Source: Galbibacter sp035306585
GTDB taxonomy: Bacteria; Bacteroidota; Bacteroidia; Flavobacteriales; Flavobacteriaceae
Direction: 5' to 3'
NCBI RefSeq assembly: GCF_035306585.1
Contig: NZ_DATGNU010000060.1
Coordinates: forward strand, 1-35,117
DNA: 35,117 bases
A model generated the notes under the pieces. The model was not told the DNA's origin, ran no database searches, and saw only the letters and a list, made by a program, of their open reading frames with translations. This document shows positions 24,689 to 33,109 of the stretch, piece by piece (within the stretch, counting starts at the first letter, position 1; each line of letters opens with the position of its first letter). A program made the position numbers and the translations under genes.

Positions 24689-25447
24689 CTAATGTAGTTG
24701 TTGCAAAAAATCAAAATATAAGCCTCTAAGGAGAAATTCCACACGCTTATGATCACTGATTTGGTGAATTTCTGTGTTATGATCTGAAACGTAATAACAG
24801 AATAAATAATACTGGTATTTAGGAAGGTCCAGTTCTTCTAGGATAAACTTTCTGTAATTAGAATTAAGAAAGGTGACAATCCTATCGCTTTGTTCTGCTA
24901 TTAGTTCCTCTTTAAGTCTCTTAGTACGACCATTAATCATGTTAAACAAAGGATCCAACGCGATCCTTATGCCGTTATTATCATAAGGAAAAGATCCTAT
25001 GAATCTTGGTTTGTCCTTATAATATAATTTAGTTGCTGTTTTTAATCGCGCCGCTGCAGGGGTATAAGTGTTCGTTTTATAATCGGTAAATGTACCGTAA
25101 GATAATTTACGTTGATGCAGGACAACTTCATCTAGAGCAATCACCCCATGATCCATATAGACTTCAATATAACCTAGTGAAATATCTACTTTACTTACAA
25201 TCTTATAAAAGTTCTTAAACTCTTTAGAAGCTATAAATAATTCATCTCCTTCATTTGCCATTATCAAATGAGTACCATCAATAAATTGTCCTTCGAGCGA
25301 ACGACTGATATTGGCAATACCAAAATGCTCAACTACCTTATCATTCTGGTATATAAAAACCTTCAGGTTTGACTCCTGGGCCAGGGCAGATAAATAATAT
25401 AGCAGTAAGCATCCTGATTGCAGTACAATTTTATTGAGTAAAATCAT
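24689..25447 (-). CDS. exported protein with degenerate carboxypeptidase-regulatory-like region
   Basis: Not recognised as a named family. The protein is 252 aa with a signal peptide (about residues 1-23, ending YYLSALAQ). Residues 28-110 follow the pattern of CarboxypepD_reg-like domains that open TonB receptors: VEHFGIANISRSLEGQFIDG, then GDELFIASKEFKNFY and ALDEVVLHQRKL. Here no plug or barrel follows. The C-terminal half is helical, with the segment LDLPKYQYYLFCYYVSDH. Similar stand-alone proteins are common in Flavobacteriia and lack assigned functions. It is a single gene, convergent with the S41 protease. The upstream 276 bp is AT-rich, with no clear promoter word found. Confidence 0.75.
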   Translation of the reverse strand: MILLNKIVLQSGCLLLYYLSALAQESNLKVFIYQNDKVVEHFGIANISRSLEGQFIDGTHLIMANEGDELFIASKEFKNFYKIVSKVDISLGYIEVYMDHGVIALDEVVLHQRKLSYGTFTDYKTNTYTPAAARLKTATKLYYKDKPRFIGSFPYDNNGIRIALDPLFNMINGRTKRLKEELIAEQSDRIVTFLNSNYRKFILEELDLPKYQYYLFCYYVSDHNTEIHQISDHKRVEFLLRGLYFDFLQQLH

Positions 25448-25723
25448 TTAGTAGATATTAGTCTCCTTGAAGTTAAACAAACAGCAGTATTGGAAATGTT
25501 TGTTTAACTTTTATTTATCTCTGTTTTTAGAAAACATTATGAAAAAGATCCTCGATTTTAAAATTTTTAGATGTTGACCTTTGAAATTGAAGTAGCCAGT
25601 GGTATTGACAAATCTGTAAAAATAGTAAAATTAGCACTATATATTGGTGCAAGATAATTTATTAAAAAAAATTTTAACTAGTTGATAATTTGATAATTAA
25701 CAAATATTACTTACCTTATTAGC

Positions 25724-26101
25724 ATGATAAAATCAGAAAAAATAAATAACACTGACTTTCTTAATAGGACGGTTCAATATCTTCAAAATCGCGGATATAA
25801 TAATATAAAAGCCGATCTAGAAGGATACGAAATTCCTAAATCCTTTACTAAAAAAGGAAGCGATGTGGTTATAACTCCCGATATAGTAGCTGATAAAAAT
25901 GGAATTAAGCACTTTTTTGAAATCAGTTTAAAATCAGAAAAACCAAATCTTTTAAAATCCAAATGGATGTTCCTAGATGTTTTAAGTAAAATGAAATCTT
26001 ATAGGTTTAAAATTATCACCACCAGAGGGCATTATAAATTTACCAACTCCATGTTAGCTGATTTAAATATGGATAAAAAAATGATTAAGATTGATCCTTA
26101 A
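25724..26101 (+). CDS. conserved hypothetical protein, possible PD-(D/E)XK-like fold
   Basis: The protein is 125 aa, cytoplasmic and basic, with no signal peptide. The N-terminal helix FLNRTVQYLQNRGY leads to TPDIVADKNGIKHFFEISLK (residues 46-65). This PD followed about 14 residues later by E-x-S-x-K recalls the PD-(D/E)XK nuclease core, although the last motif is not canonical. The C-terminal part has IITTRGHYKFT. I do not know its function. Its last 17 bp overlap the 3' end of the GNAT gene on the other strand. It appears to be a stand-alone gene. Confidence 0.72.
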   Translation: MIKSEKINNTDFLNRTVQYLQNRGYNNIKADLEGYEIPKSFTKKGSDVVITPDIVADKNGIKHFFEISLKSEKPNLLKSKWMFLDVLSKMKSYRFKIITTRGHYKFTNSMLADLNMDKKMIKIDP

Positions 26102-26531
26102 GCATCTTGATGTGCGGAATTCCATCTTCCAAATATCCATCTCCAATAGTGAAGAACCCATGTAGATTGTAAAATTGCTCGAGGTGCTGTTGTGCCGAAA
26201 TTAGAATCGGTTGCTTTTTAAAATAACTATATATAGCTTCAATCGAGGCTTTTAGTATCATATGACCATAACCGTGTTCTCGGTGGCGACCACTCACTAG
26301 TACCCTTCCAATGCTCGCTTTTTCAAAATAATCATACGCATTAAAAACACGCGTATAGGCCATAAGTTGCCCATTTTTTTTGCCCAATACATGTAATGCC
26401 TTTTGGTCTTTAAAATCTATATCTTGATAGACGCATTCTTGTTCCACGACAAAAACTTCACTTCGAAGAGCCAAAAGTTCATATAATTCCTCTTTTGTCA
26501 ACTGCTCAAAAGTCTTTATCTGAATATCCAT
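26085..26531 (-). CDS. GNAT-family N-acetyltransferase (ElaA-like)
   Basis: The protein is 148 aa. The ElaA-type N-terminus LYELLALRSEVFVVEQECVY is followed by the acetyl-CoA-binding strand and loop SIGRVLVSGRHREHGYGHMI (the Q/R-x-x-G-x-G/A motif is R-E-H-G-Y-G), and ends with ISAQQHLEQFYNLHGFF. The acceptor substrate is unknown. It is the last gene of a minus-strand operon rpiB-CDF transporter-GNAT, 15 bp after the transporter stop, and its 3' end overlaps the convergent hypothetical gene by 17 bp. Confidence 0.9.
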   Translation of the reverse strand: MDIQIKTFEQLTKEELYELLALRSEVFVVEQECVYQDIDFKDQKALHVLGKKNGQLMAYTRVFNAYDYFEKASIGRVLVSGRHREHGYGHMILKASIEAIYSYFKKQPILISAQQHLEQFYNLHGFFTIGDGYLEDGIPHIKMLKDQS

Positions 26532-26546
26532 ATTTTTCTTAATTAC

Positions 26547-27443
26547 CTAGTCTTGTACAATGGTATCCTTAGGATCAATTTTATTATACTCTGGTTGAAT
26601 AGTTATATGGTTAATCCCAAATTTTTCGTGAAGAACCTCCTCAATACACTCTAATATAATATTAAAGGATTCCAGGTCAATATTTTCTCTAAAATCTAAA
26701 TGTGCCTCTAAATGAAGTTCATCATCATTTAAATACCACACATGAATATGATGTAATTTACCAACTTTTGGTAATTTATGAACCTCTCGAACAATTTCCT
26801 TAATATCGATATGTTCTGGTGTAAAAAGCATGAGCATTTTAGTGGATGATCTCAGCAAATTCCAACCAACGAAAATTAGATATACTGCAATTAGAAATGT
26901 AAGTACGCTATCGATCCAGAACCAATCAAAAAATTTCATAAGAAACCCTCCCAAAAGGACGGCTACACTAGCCAGCATATCCGTAAATAAATGTAGGTAT
27001 GCTGATTTCATATTTAGATTTCTCTTGGCATCCTTTTTTAAAAGCAAAACGCTAAATCCATTGGCTAATATGCCAATTACCGACAGCCATATCACTAGAT
27101 TGGAATCAATTATTTTCGGATCGGAAAAGCGTTGTAAAGCTTCAATAATCAGAAATATAGCTATTACCACTAAGGTAATTGCATTGATAAAAGCAGCAAT
27201 AATTTCAGCTCGCTTATAGCCAAAGGTCATGTGGTGCGAGGCTTTTTTACCTGTTAAGTAATGGGCAACATAACTAATGACTAAAGAAATAACATCCGTA
27301 AAATTGTGAAGTGCATCGGATAATAAAGACAAACTACCTGATATAAGACCACCAATAATTTGAGCGGTAGTTATCAGAACATTTAAAATAATTGAAAGTA
27401 TTAAATTCTTTCCAGTAACAATAGTAGTTTTGCCTCTAGTCAT
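26547..27443 (-). CDS. cation diffusion facilitator (CDF), zinc-type metal exporter
   Basis: Inner-membrane Me2+/H+ antiporter exporting Zn2+ and perhaps Cd2+ or Co2+. The protein is 298 aa with six predicted helices (about residues 13-35, 40-60, 82-102, 117-135, 152-172 and 177-197). Metal-binding residues are D43/H46/D50 in SDALHNFTD and H151/D155 in LHLFTDM. The H-x3-D pattern in both helices is typical of zinc-type members. The cytoplasmic C-terminal domain (about 210-290) contains HHIHVWYLND, close to the ZitB/CzcD group. It lies 9 bp after rpiB and 15 bp before the GNAT gene. Confidence 0.94.
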   Translation of the reverse strand: MTRGKTTIVTGKNLILSIILNVLITTAQIIGGLISGSLSLLSDALHNFTDVISLVISYVAHYLTGKKASHHMTFGYKRAEIIAAFINAITLVVIAIFLIIEALQRFSDPKIIDSNLVIWLSVIGILANGFSVLLLKKDAKRNLNMKSAYLHLFTDMLASVAVLLGGFLMKFFDWFWIDSVLTFLIAVYLIFVGWNLLRSSTKMLMLFTPEHIDIKEIVREVHKLPKVGKLHHIHVWYLNDDELHLEAHLDFRENIDLESFNIILECIEEVLHEKFGINHITIQPEYNKIDPKDTIVQD

Positions 27444-27452
27444 TATAAGAAT

Positions 27453-27887
27453 TTAACATTGCAATGGGATCTTTCCAATACGATTGGCATGACGACCCGC
27501 TAAAAATGCTGTTTCTAAATACACTTGTACCATTTCAATAACCTGAGCGACGGCAGTAAACCTCGCTGGAATACATAATATATTGGCATTATTATGTTCC
27601 CTTATTAATTGTACTATTTCCTTATTCCAGCACAACCCTGCTCGTACATTTTGGTACTTATTAGCAGTCATTGCAACCCCATTTCCAGATCCACATATTA
27701 AGATCCCAAGATCCACTTGCTTATCGTTCACCTTCGAGGCAACAGGGTGAACAAAATCTGGGTAATCTACACTATCCAAACTATCAGTTCCAAAATTTAA
27801 AACTTCGATTCCTTTAGATTCAAGATACGCTACAACAGCCATTTTATACTCGGTACCAGCGTGGTCATTTCCAATTGCTATTTTCAT
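27453..27887 (-). CDS. rpiB: ribose-5-phosphate isomerase B
   Basis: Interconverts ribose 5-phosphate and ribulose 5-phosphate in the pentose phosphate pathway. The protein is 144 aa, the normal length. Conserved elements are GNDHAG (Asp8, His9), CGSGNG with catalytic Cys65, the second active-site segment REHNNAN (His98, Asn99) and the phosphate-binding GRHANRIGKI near the end. It is the first gene of the minus-strand operon, and a TAACTTTG element 24 bp upstream probably drives the operon. Its 5' side faces the 590-bp AT-rich gap. Confidence 0.96.
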   Translation of the reverse strand: MKIAIGNDHAGTEYKMAVVAYLESKGIEVLNFGTDSLDSVDYPDFVHPVASKVNDKQVDLGILICGSGNGVAMTANKYQNVRAGLCWNKEIVQLIREHNNANILCIPARFTAVAQVIEMVQVYLETAFLAGRHANRIGKIPLQC

Positions 27888-28477
27888 AATTTTAATGTAA
27901 TTGATCTTTCACAAAGTTAACAAATACCATGCTTTTAACTTTATGAACACCCATGTTAATTTAATTTTACAATAATTTGATAATCAACTTATTAAAATAC
28001 ACATGGAATTGTTGATATGTATTTATCTAAATCTATTAAGTTTATTTGGTTAATTCAATTAAAAATACTGATGGTAAATATTTGCTAATAATACAAGTAC
28101 ATTCTTTGCTTTTTAATCTACATTTCATCAACGACTTTTAAGAGGTTATTAACAATGAAATTTAAAAACACTTATTAAAAAAAATCAGTGAATTTAGTTG
28201 TTAACAACTGTTCAAAAACTTTCATTTTTTATTCAATTTCAAGCCATTAAATAGCACTTGAATTGTTAATAGCTGTGCATAAGTATCCATAAGTGATATA
28301 TCCAAATAAAAAGCCAAAAAGTTACGCTACAAATTAACAAACAATCATAAGCATCATTTTTATTTTAAAAATTCTAAAGAAAAAAATAGATATGTTTATA
28401 ATAGTTAATAAGTGAATAACTCTTCTTGCTTTTAAAAAATAAAATGATGGATGTAAAAATTTGCTTCCACTAGTGTA
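27888..28477. other. 590-bp AT-rich non-coding gap with DnaA-box-like words
   Basis: No gene or tRNA was seen. On the minus strand TTATGCACA at 28274-28282 matches the DnaA-box consensus TTATNCACA exactly. One-mismatch versions are TTATGAACA (27941-27949), TTATTAACA (28146-28154) and the minus-strand word at 28411-28419. Repeated GTTAA/TTAAC words are common. The rpiB promoter is at its left end. It is either a long regulatory gap or a replication-origin candidate. Confidence 0.3.
27912..27919 (-). promoter_or_regulatory. rpiB operon promoter -7 element (TAACTTTG)
   Basis: Exact TAnnTTTG on the minus strand, 24 bp before the rpiB ATG. No -33 TTTG stands at the usual distance. Confidence 0.5.
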
Positions 28478-28720
28478 TTAAACGATTTTTAGATGATTGT
28501 TAGGATCTTCGAGGTTTTTTAAAATTTCCTTTACATAGCCTACGTAATGGTTGTGGACAAAAAGTTTTATTCCCCCAAGAGCATTCGAATAAAATGGAGA
28601 GATACCGACCATAGTTTCATTTTCAAGGTAAAACGGGATATCTTGATCATCAAGTACGTTCTTTAGCACAAAACATTCGTGTGGGTAGGTAAAGGTGGCT
28701 ACAAGTTTGAAATTTTTCAT
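28478..28720 (-). CDS. DUF2007-type small protein
   Basis: The protein is 80 aa and cytoplasmic. The sequence LVATFTYPHECFVLKNVLDD, followed by IPFYLENE and a closing GGIKLFVHNHYVGYVKEIL, fits the DUF2007 family, sometimes called putative signal-transducing proteins related to the PII-like ferredoxin fold. Function is not established. It stands alone between two long AT-rich gaps, 590 bp on its 3' side and 358 bp on its 5' side. Confidence 0.8.
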   Translation of the reverse strand: MKNFKLVATFTYPHECFVLKNVLDDQDIPFYLENETMVGISPFYSNALGGIKLFVHNHYVGYVKEILKNLEDPNNHLKIV

Positions 28721-29078
28721 GGAATTTTCATTTATGCCTTCTAGTTAAATTTAAGGATTTTTTTATTTAAAATTGCGTTAACATTTCATAGTAAACCTAT
28801 TTTGTTGTTTTAGTTTCTTACTTTTAACGAATTATATATAGAAGTTCCTTTGAAAGGATCATTTGAATTTAACTTCAACTGGACGTGTTGGCCTACCGTA
28901 CCTGTTAGTTTTACTAAATGATTGTAAATTTAAATTACTTAAAATCAAATTTTTATCTACGATTTTATTTTCTATTGGACCCAAGTGTTGCTTTTATTTA
29001 CTAAAAATCTTACTGTTCCACAAAAAATGAATTCGGTATAAACTAATTATTTGTACCTTAAAGAATCAAAAATATTAT
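28721..29078. other. 358-bp divergent intergenic region (DUF2007 / rnr)
   Basis: AT-rich, with a more GC-rich patch at about 28841-28915. That patch contains TCCTT-TGA-AAGGA and a GAAGTT ... AACTTC inverted repeat. It presumably holds the promoters for both neighbours, although no exact TAnnTTTG word was found. No gene was recognised; a small RNA in the patch is possible. Confidence 0.4.
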
Positions 29079-31268
29079 ATGTCAAAAAGAAAAAAACGAG
29101 CTTATAAACAATTTAAAAACGAGCTCACTAAAGGAATATTTACAGTCTTGGAAAACGACCGAGACAAAAGTTTTAATTACAAACAAATCGCCTCAAAATT
29201 AGGTTTAAAGGATACAAAAGGTAGAAACGAGCTTATAAAGAAACTCGGTAAGCTTAAAAAAGAAAAGCGAATTTTAGAAATTGAACCTGGTAAATTTAAA
29301 GCCCTAGTAAAACGAAATTATTACAAAGGTATTTTAGATTTAACTTCTTCAGGAAATGGTTATGTAATAACTGAGGAATTGGAAGATGATGTTTATATTC
29401 CAAGTCATGCTATTAACAGAGCTTTTGATGGGGATGAAGTTGAGATCTATATTTTTCCAAGACGTAAACATGGCAAGAATCCTGAGGGAGAGATCACTAA
29501 AATACTAGAACGTAAGAAAAATACTTTTGTAGGTTTATTAGATTTGGAGGAAAAATTTGGATTTCTTAGACCCTCGGATACTAAGATTTATACTGATTTT
29601 TATATTCCAATAGAGCATATCGGTACTGCAAAAGATGGTGAACTGGTAATCGTGGAGCTGGTAGAATGGCCCCAGAAGGCGGATTCTCCTGTTGGTAAGG
29701 TAATTGAAGTATTAGGTATTCCCGGTGAACATGAAACAGAAATGCACGCCATTTTAGCAGAGTATGGATTACCATATGACTTTCCATTAGAGGTGACTCA
29801 TTATACCAATACACTCAATACTTCGATCACAGAAGATGAAATTAGTAAACGACGTGATATGCGCAAAGTTCTTACCTTCACCATTGATCCGAAAGATGCA
29901 AAAGATTTTGATGATGCTTTATCTTTTGAACCTCTCGAAGATGGAAATTTTGAAGTAGGAGTTCATATTGCTGATGTATCTTTTTACATCGACCCTGATT
30001 CGGTGTTAGAAGAAGAAGCCTATAGTAGAGCAACCTCTGTATATTTAGTGGATAGGGTCGTACCGATGCTTCCCGAGATTCTTTCAAACAATGCTTGTTC
30101 CCTAAGGCCTCATGAAGAAAAATATACTTTTTCTGCTGTATTTAAAATGAATCCTCAGGGTCAGATCCTTGATAAGTGGTTCGGTAGAACCGTAACTTAT
30201 TCCGATGCAAGATTTTCCTATGAAGAGGCACAGTCGATTATTGAAACCCAATCCAATACTATTCCACAACGAGTTTCTTTAACTGGGGAGCAATACCAGG
30301 TGGATACGCGTATTTCAGAGGCTATTATAACATTAAATGATGTAGCTAAAATTATGCGTAAACGACGTATGGATGCTGGTGCAATTTCCTTCGATAAGGT
30401 GGAGGTGAAGTTTGATTTAAATGACAATAATGAGCCGATTGGTGTTTATTTCAAAACTTCTAAAGAGGCCAATAAACTCATCGAAGAATTCATGTTACTT
30501 GCCAATCGCAAAGTCGCTGAATTTATTGGAAAACAAAAGAAAACTTTTGTCTATCGTATACATGATGATCCAGATGAAGAGAAATTAATGCAATTACAAG
30601 GCGTTATATCAAAGTTTGGATATAGTATTGATATGAAGAACAAAAAAAGCCTCACGAGCTCTTTAAATAACTTACTGGAAGATGTGCAAGGAAAGAAAGA
30701 GCAGAACTTAGTGGATACCTTGACTATTCGAACGATGAGTAAGGCTATGTATACAACGCAAAATATAGGCCATTATGGATTAGGTTTTGATTTCTACACA
30801 CATTTTACCTCACCGATTCGTCGTTATCCAGATGTAATGGTGCATCGTTTACTACAACATTATCTCGATGGTGGTTCCGCTGTGGATGCGGAAATCATCG
30901 AACGTAAATGCAAACATGCTAGTGATATGGAAATTTTAGCCACAAATGCTGAAAGGGATTCCATTAAGTATATGCAGATAAAATACATGGAAGAACGATT
31001 TGACGAAGAGTTTTTAGGGGTCATTTCTGGAGTTACGGAGTGGGGCATCTATGTTGAAATTATAGAAAACAAGTGTGAAGGTATGGTAAGGATCTCTGAT
31101 TTAAAAGACGACTATTATGAATTCGATCCTAATAGTTTTTCGATGGTCGGTGATACTACAGGGAAAACCTACCAATTAGGGGATGAGGTTTTTGTAAAGA
31201 TGAAAAGCTTTGACCTACAAAAAAGACATCTCGATTTTGTGATTACTGGAAAGAAGCTTACAAATTAA
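29079..31268 (+). CDS. rnr: ribonuclease R (RNase II/R family 3'-5' exoribonuclease)
   Basis: Processive 3'-5' exoribonuclease that degrades structured RNA and acts in RNA quality control. The protein is 729 aa. It has a basic N-terminus with a winged-helix-like region (about residues 15-75), OB/cold-shock domains (about 80-215), the RNB catalytic domain (about 255-590) and a C-terminal S1 domain (about 640-725, with FLGVISGVTEWGIYVEIIEN). The catalytic acids lie in TIDPKDAKDFDDA (268-280), and the conserved HFTSPIRRYPDVMVHRLLQH is near residue 570. There is no long basic tail after S1. It is transcribed alone away from the DUF2007 gap; a weak stem-loop (31282-31309) follows its stop. Confidence 0.97.
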   Translation: MSKRKKRAYKQFKNELTKGIFTVLENDRDKSFNYKQIASKLGLKDTKGRNELIKKLGKLKKEKRILEIEPGKFKALVKRNYYKGILDLTSSGNGYVITEELEDDVYIPSHAINRAFDGDEVEIYIFPRRKHGKNPEGEITKILERKKNTFVGLLDLEEKFGFLRPSDTKIYTDFYIPIEHIGTAKDGELVIVELVEWPQKADSPVGKVIEVLGIPGEHETEMHAILAEYGLPYDFPLEVTHYTNTLNTSITEDEISKRRDMRKVLTFTIDPKDAKDFDDALSFEPLEDGNFEVGVHIADVSFYIDPDSVLEEEAYSRATSVYLVDRVVPMLPEILSNNACSLRPHEEKYTFSAVFKMNPQGQILDKWFGRTVTYSDARFSYEEAQSIIETQSNTIPQRVSLTGEQYQVDTRISEAIITLNDVAKIMRKRRMDAGAISFDKVEVKFDLNDNNEPIGVYFKTSKEANKLIEEFMLLANRKVAEFIGKQKKTFVYRIHDDPDEEKLMQLQGVISKFGYSIDMKNKKSLTSSLNNLLEDVQGKKEQNLVDTLTIRTMSKAMYTTQNIGHYGLGFDFYTHFTSPIRRYPDVMVHRLLQHYLDGGSAVDAEIIERKCKHASDMEILATNAERDSIKYMQIKYMEERFDEEFLGVISGVTEWGIYVEIIENKCEGMVRISDLKDDYYEFDPNSFSMVGDTTGKTYQLGDEVFVKMKSFDLQKRHLDFVITGKKLTN

Positions 31269-31342
31269 CATTTTTTGGGTTTTAGAATTCCTATAAATTT
31301 AAATTCTAAGTTACCTTTAGTTTTTTAATTTAAAATTATAAT

Positions 31343-32020
31343 ATGAAAAAGTATTTCTTAATAGTGATGTTATTGTGTGGTGTATCCTCACTAGTTGGTC
31401 AGGATAATTTAACAAAAGATCTGGGAGAGTTCCACGAGATAAAAGTATATGATGGCCTTTCAGTTACCATAATAAAAGGAACTAAAAATCAAGCTATTAT
31501 ATCGGGTAAAAATGCCGCTGATGTAGTGCTTGTAAATAAAAGTGGAAAGTTAAAGATTAGAATGAGTATTAATGAAGTTTTCAATGGTCATACTACTTAT
31601 GTAACCTTATATGCCAAAGGTATGATAGATGCCATTGATGCTAATGAAAATTCTTTTGTAACTAGTCAGGATACTTGGTCACAAGTTGATCTCGATCTTC
31701 GTGTTCAAGAAAAAGCAGAGATGGCATTGAATCTTGATATTCAACGTTTGGAAGCAAAAGCTACCTCTGGTGGAATTTTAACCCTTAAAGGAAAAGCAGC
31801 GAATCAAGATATTGATGTAAATACCGGAGGAAAGTATCAAGCCAAGGAGTTGGAATCCTCTCAAGCAAAAGTTATGGTAAAGGCTGGAGGGGTTGCTGAT
31901 ATTTCGGCAAAGGATTATGCAGATGTTAAGGTTAGAGTAGGGGGTACCATTAATATTTATGGTAATCCTACCGTTTTAGAGAAGCAAACCTTTATTGGTG
32001 GTACCATCAATGAGATGTAA
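31343..32020 (+). CDS. head-GIN-domain (DUF2807) exported protein
   Basis: The protein is 225 aa with a signal peptide (about residues 1-20, ending SSLVGQ). The remainder is a repetitive beta-solenoid-like GIN/DUF2807 domain: LGEFHEIKVYDGLSVTIIKG, then alternating strands, ending VRVGGTINIYGNPTVLEKQT. GIN-domain proteins are abundant in Bacteroidota envelopes but lack a defined function; binding to envelope polymers is speculation. A TACCTTTA word (31312-31319, 7/8 of the -7 consensus) precedes the ATG by 23 bp, so it may be transcribed independently of rnr, 74 bp upstream. Confidence 0.88.
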   Translation: MKKYFLIVMLLCGVSSLVGQDNLTKDLGEFHEIKVYDGLSVTIIKGTKNQAIISGKNAADVVLVNKSGKLKIRMSINEVFNGHTTYVTLYAKGMIDAIDANENSFVTSQDTWSQVDLDLRVQEKAEMALNLDIQRLEAKATSGGILTLKGKAANQDIDVNTGGKYQAKELESSQAKVMVKAGGVADISAKDYADVKVRVGGTINIYGNPTVLEKQTFIGGTINEM

Positions 32021-32108
32021 AAGGCAATTTTAAGGAATCATCCTGACTTTGGTGGATTGGTGTGGTTTTCTTTTTGATTTCTCTAAGAATAGAATCATTC
32101 GCATTGTG

Positions 32109-32116
32109 TACCTTTG
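32109..32116 (+). promoter_or_regulatory. promoter -7 element of the LysE-type gene (TACCTTTG)
   Basis: Exact TAnnTTTG match 57 bp before the ATG at 32174. No -33 TTTG stands at the usual spacing. Confidence 0.5.
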
Positions 32117-32173
32117 CTGTGTTATTTTTTTAGAATAGAGCATACCTTAAACGCTAAGTTGATCTATAGTTAA

Positions 32174-32866
32174 ATGATTCAAGATATTTTTACGGCTATA
32201 CCACTTGGAATATTATTGTCCTTTACCATTGGACCTGTTTTTTTTGTATTACTACAAACTGGTGCGGTAAAGGGATTTAGGGCCGCCCTTGCTTTTGATT
32301 TAGGTGTGGTCTTAGGGGATATCTTGTTTATTCTTATAGCTTACTATAGTACCAATAGAATATTACACAAAATTAAGGACGAACCTTCCTTGTTTATTTT
32401 AGGTGGGATTGTCCTTATTGTTTATGGATATGTTTCTTTTCGCAAATGCAGAACGGATTTCAAAAGGGATATTAGAAATGCTATTAACCAAGTAACGGTC
32501 AAACGTAATTATATTCGATTGTTTATCAATGGCTTTTTACTAAATTTTATTAATGTTGGTGTTTTGGGATTTTGGCTTGGTATCATTTTTATTTTTGGTC
32601 CTAAACTAGAGATGGAAGATCAACGTATCTTCATATTTCTATCTACTATTCTTGCTACCTATTTAATTATTGATTGTTTTAAGATTCTACTTGCAAAACA
32701 ACTTCGTACAAAACTTACCCCGCGTAGGATTTTTAAAATCAAACGAATCATTAGTTTAGTGATAATTTTCTTTGGTTTTATACTAATGTTACAAGGTTTT
32801 TTCCCTGGGGAAAAAGAAAAAATAAAACACGTTATTGAAAATATTAGAGAGCAAAAACCGAAATAA
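32174..32866 (+). CDS. LysE-family amino-acid exporter
   Basis: Inner-membrane exporter of 230 aa with six hydrophobic segments (about residues 8-28, 40-60, 70-88, 115-140, 148-172 and 190-208). The LysE/RhtB signature is in the first helix: PLGILLSFTIGPVFFVLLQT. The second conserved stretch NGFLLNFINVGVLGFWLG, near residue 118, replaces the usual N-P-K motif with N-F-I-N. The exported amino acid is not predictable. It is a single gene, convergent with tRNA-Val, 26 bp away. Confidence 0.88.
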   Translation: MIQDIFTAIPLGILLSFTIGPVFFVLLQTGAVKGFRAALAFDLGVVLGDILFILIAYYSTNRILHKIKDEPSLFILGGIVLIVYGYVSFRKCRTDFKRDIRNAINQVTVKRNYIRLFINGFLLNFINVGVLGFWLGIIFIFGPKLEMEDQRIFIFLSTILATYLIIDCFKILLAKQLRTKLTPRRIFKIKRIISLVIIFFGFILMLQGFFPGEKEKIKHVIENIREQKPK

Positions 32867-32892
32867 TCGTGCTCTTAAGAAGTATAATATTG

Positions 32893-32967
32893 TGGGTCAT
32901 ACTGGACTCGAACCAGTGACTTCCACCCTGTCAAGGTGACACTCTAAACCAACTGAGTTAATGACCC
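32893..32967 (-). tRNA. tRNA-Val(GAC)
   Basis: Complete cloverleaf of 75 nt including discriminator A. The acceptor stem GGGTCAT/ATGACCC is perfect, the D-stem is ACTC/GAGT, the anticodon stem TCACC/GGTGG encloses loop TTGACAG with anticodon GAC, and the T-arm is ACTGG-TTCGAGT-CCAGT. The genome continues ACA rather than CCA at the 3' end, so CCA must be added after transcription. Confidence 0.96.
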
Positions 32968-33015
32968 TTTACCATTTTGATCACATTCGTTTGACGGATG
33001 TATCGTTATTGGGTG

Positions 33016-33023
33016 CAAATGTA
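33016..33023 (-). promoter_or_regulatory. tRNA-Val promoter -7 element (TACATTTG)
   Basis: Exact TAnnTTTG on the minus strand, 48 bp before the tRNA 5' end. No clear -33 box was found. Confidence 0.45.
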
Positions 33024-33051
33024 GTAATCTATTTTATTTATTTATTAGTTG

Positions 33052-33090
33052 TGACATAAAAAAAAGACGTATAATCTTATACGTCTTTTT
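33052..33090 (-). terminator. rho-independent terminator of the OmpH gene
   Basis: Near-perfect inverted repeat AAAAAGACGTATAA (33061-33074) / TTATACGTCTTTTT (33077-33090). On the minus strand it is followed by further T, 20 bp after the OmpH stop. It is A/T-flanked on both sides, so it could also work in the other direction. Confidence 0.8.
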
Positions 33091-33109
33091 AAGATTATAG
33101 AACTATATT

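Noticed and set aside
33052..33090. Inverted repeat as operator or CRISPR repeat
   Set aside because: Single copy, placed just after a stop codon with a T run; a terminator explains it. No spaced repeats occur anywhere in the window.
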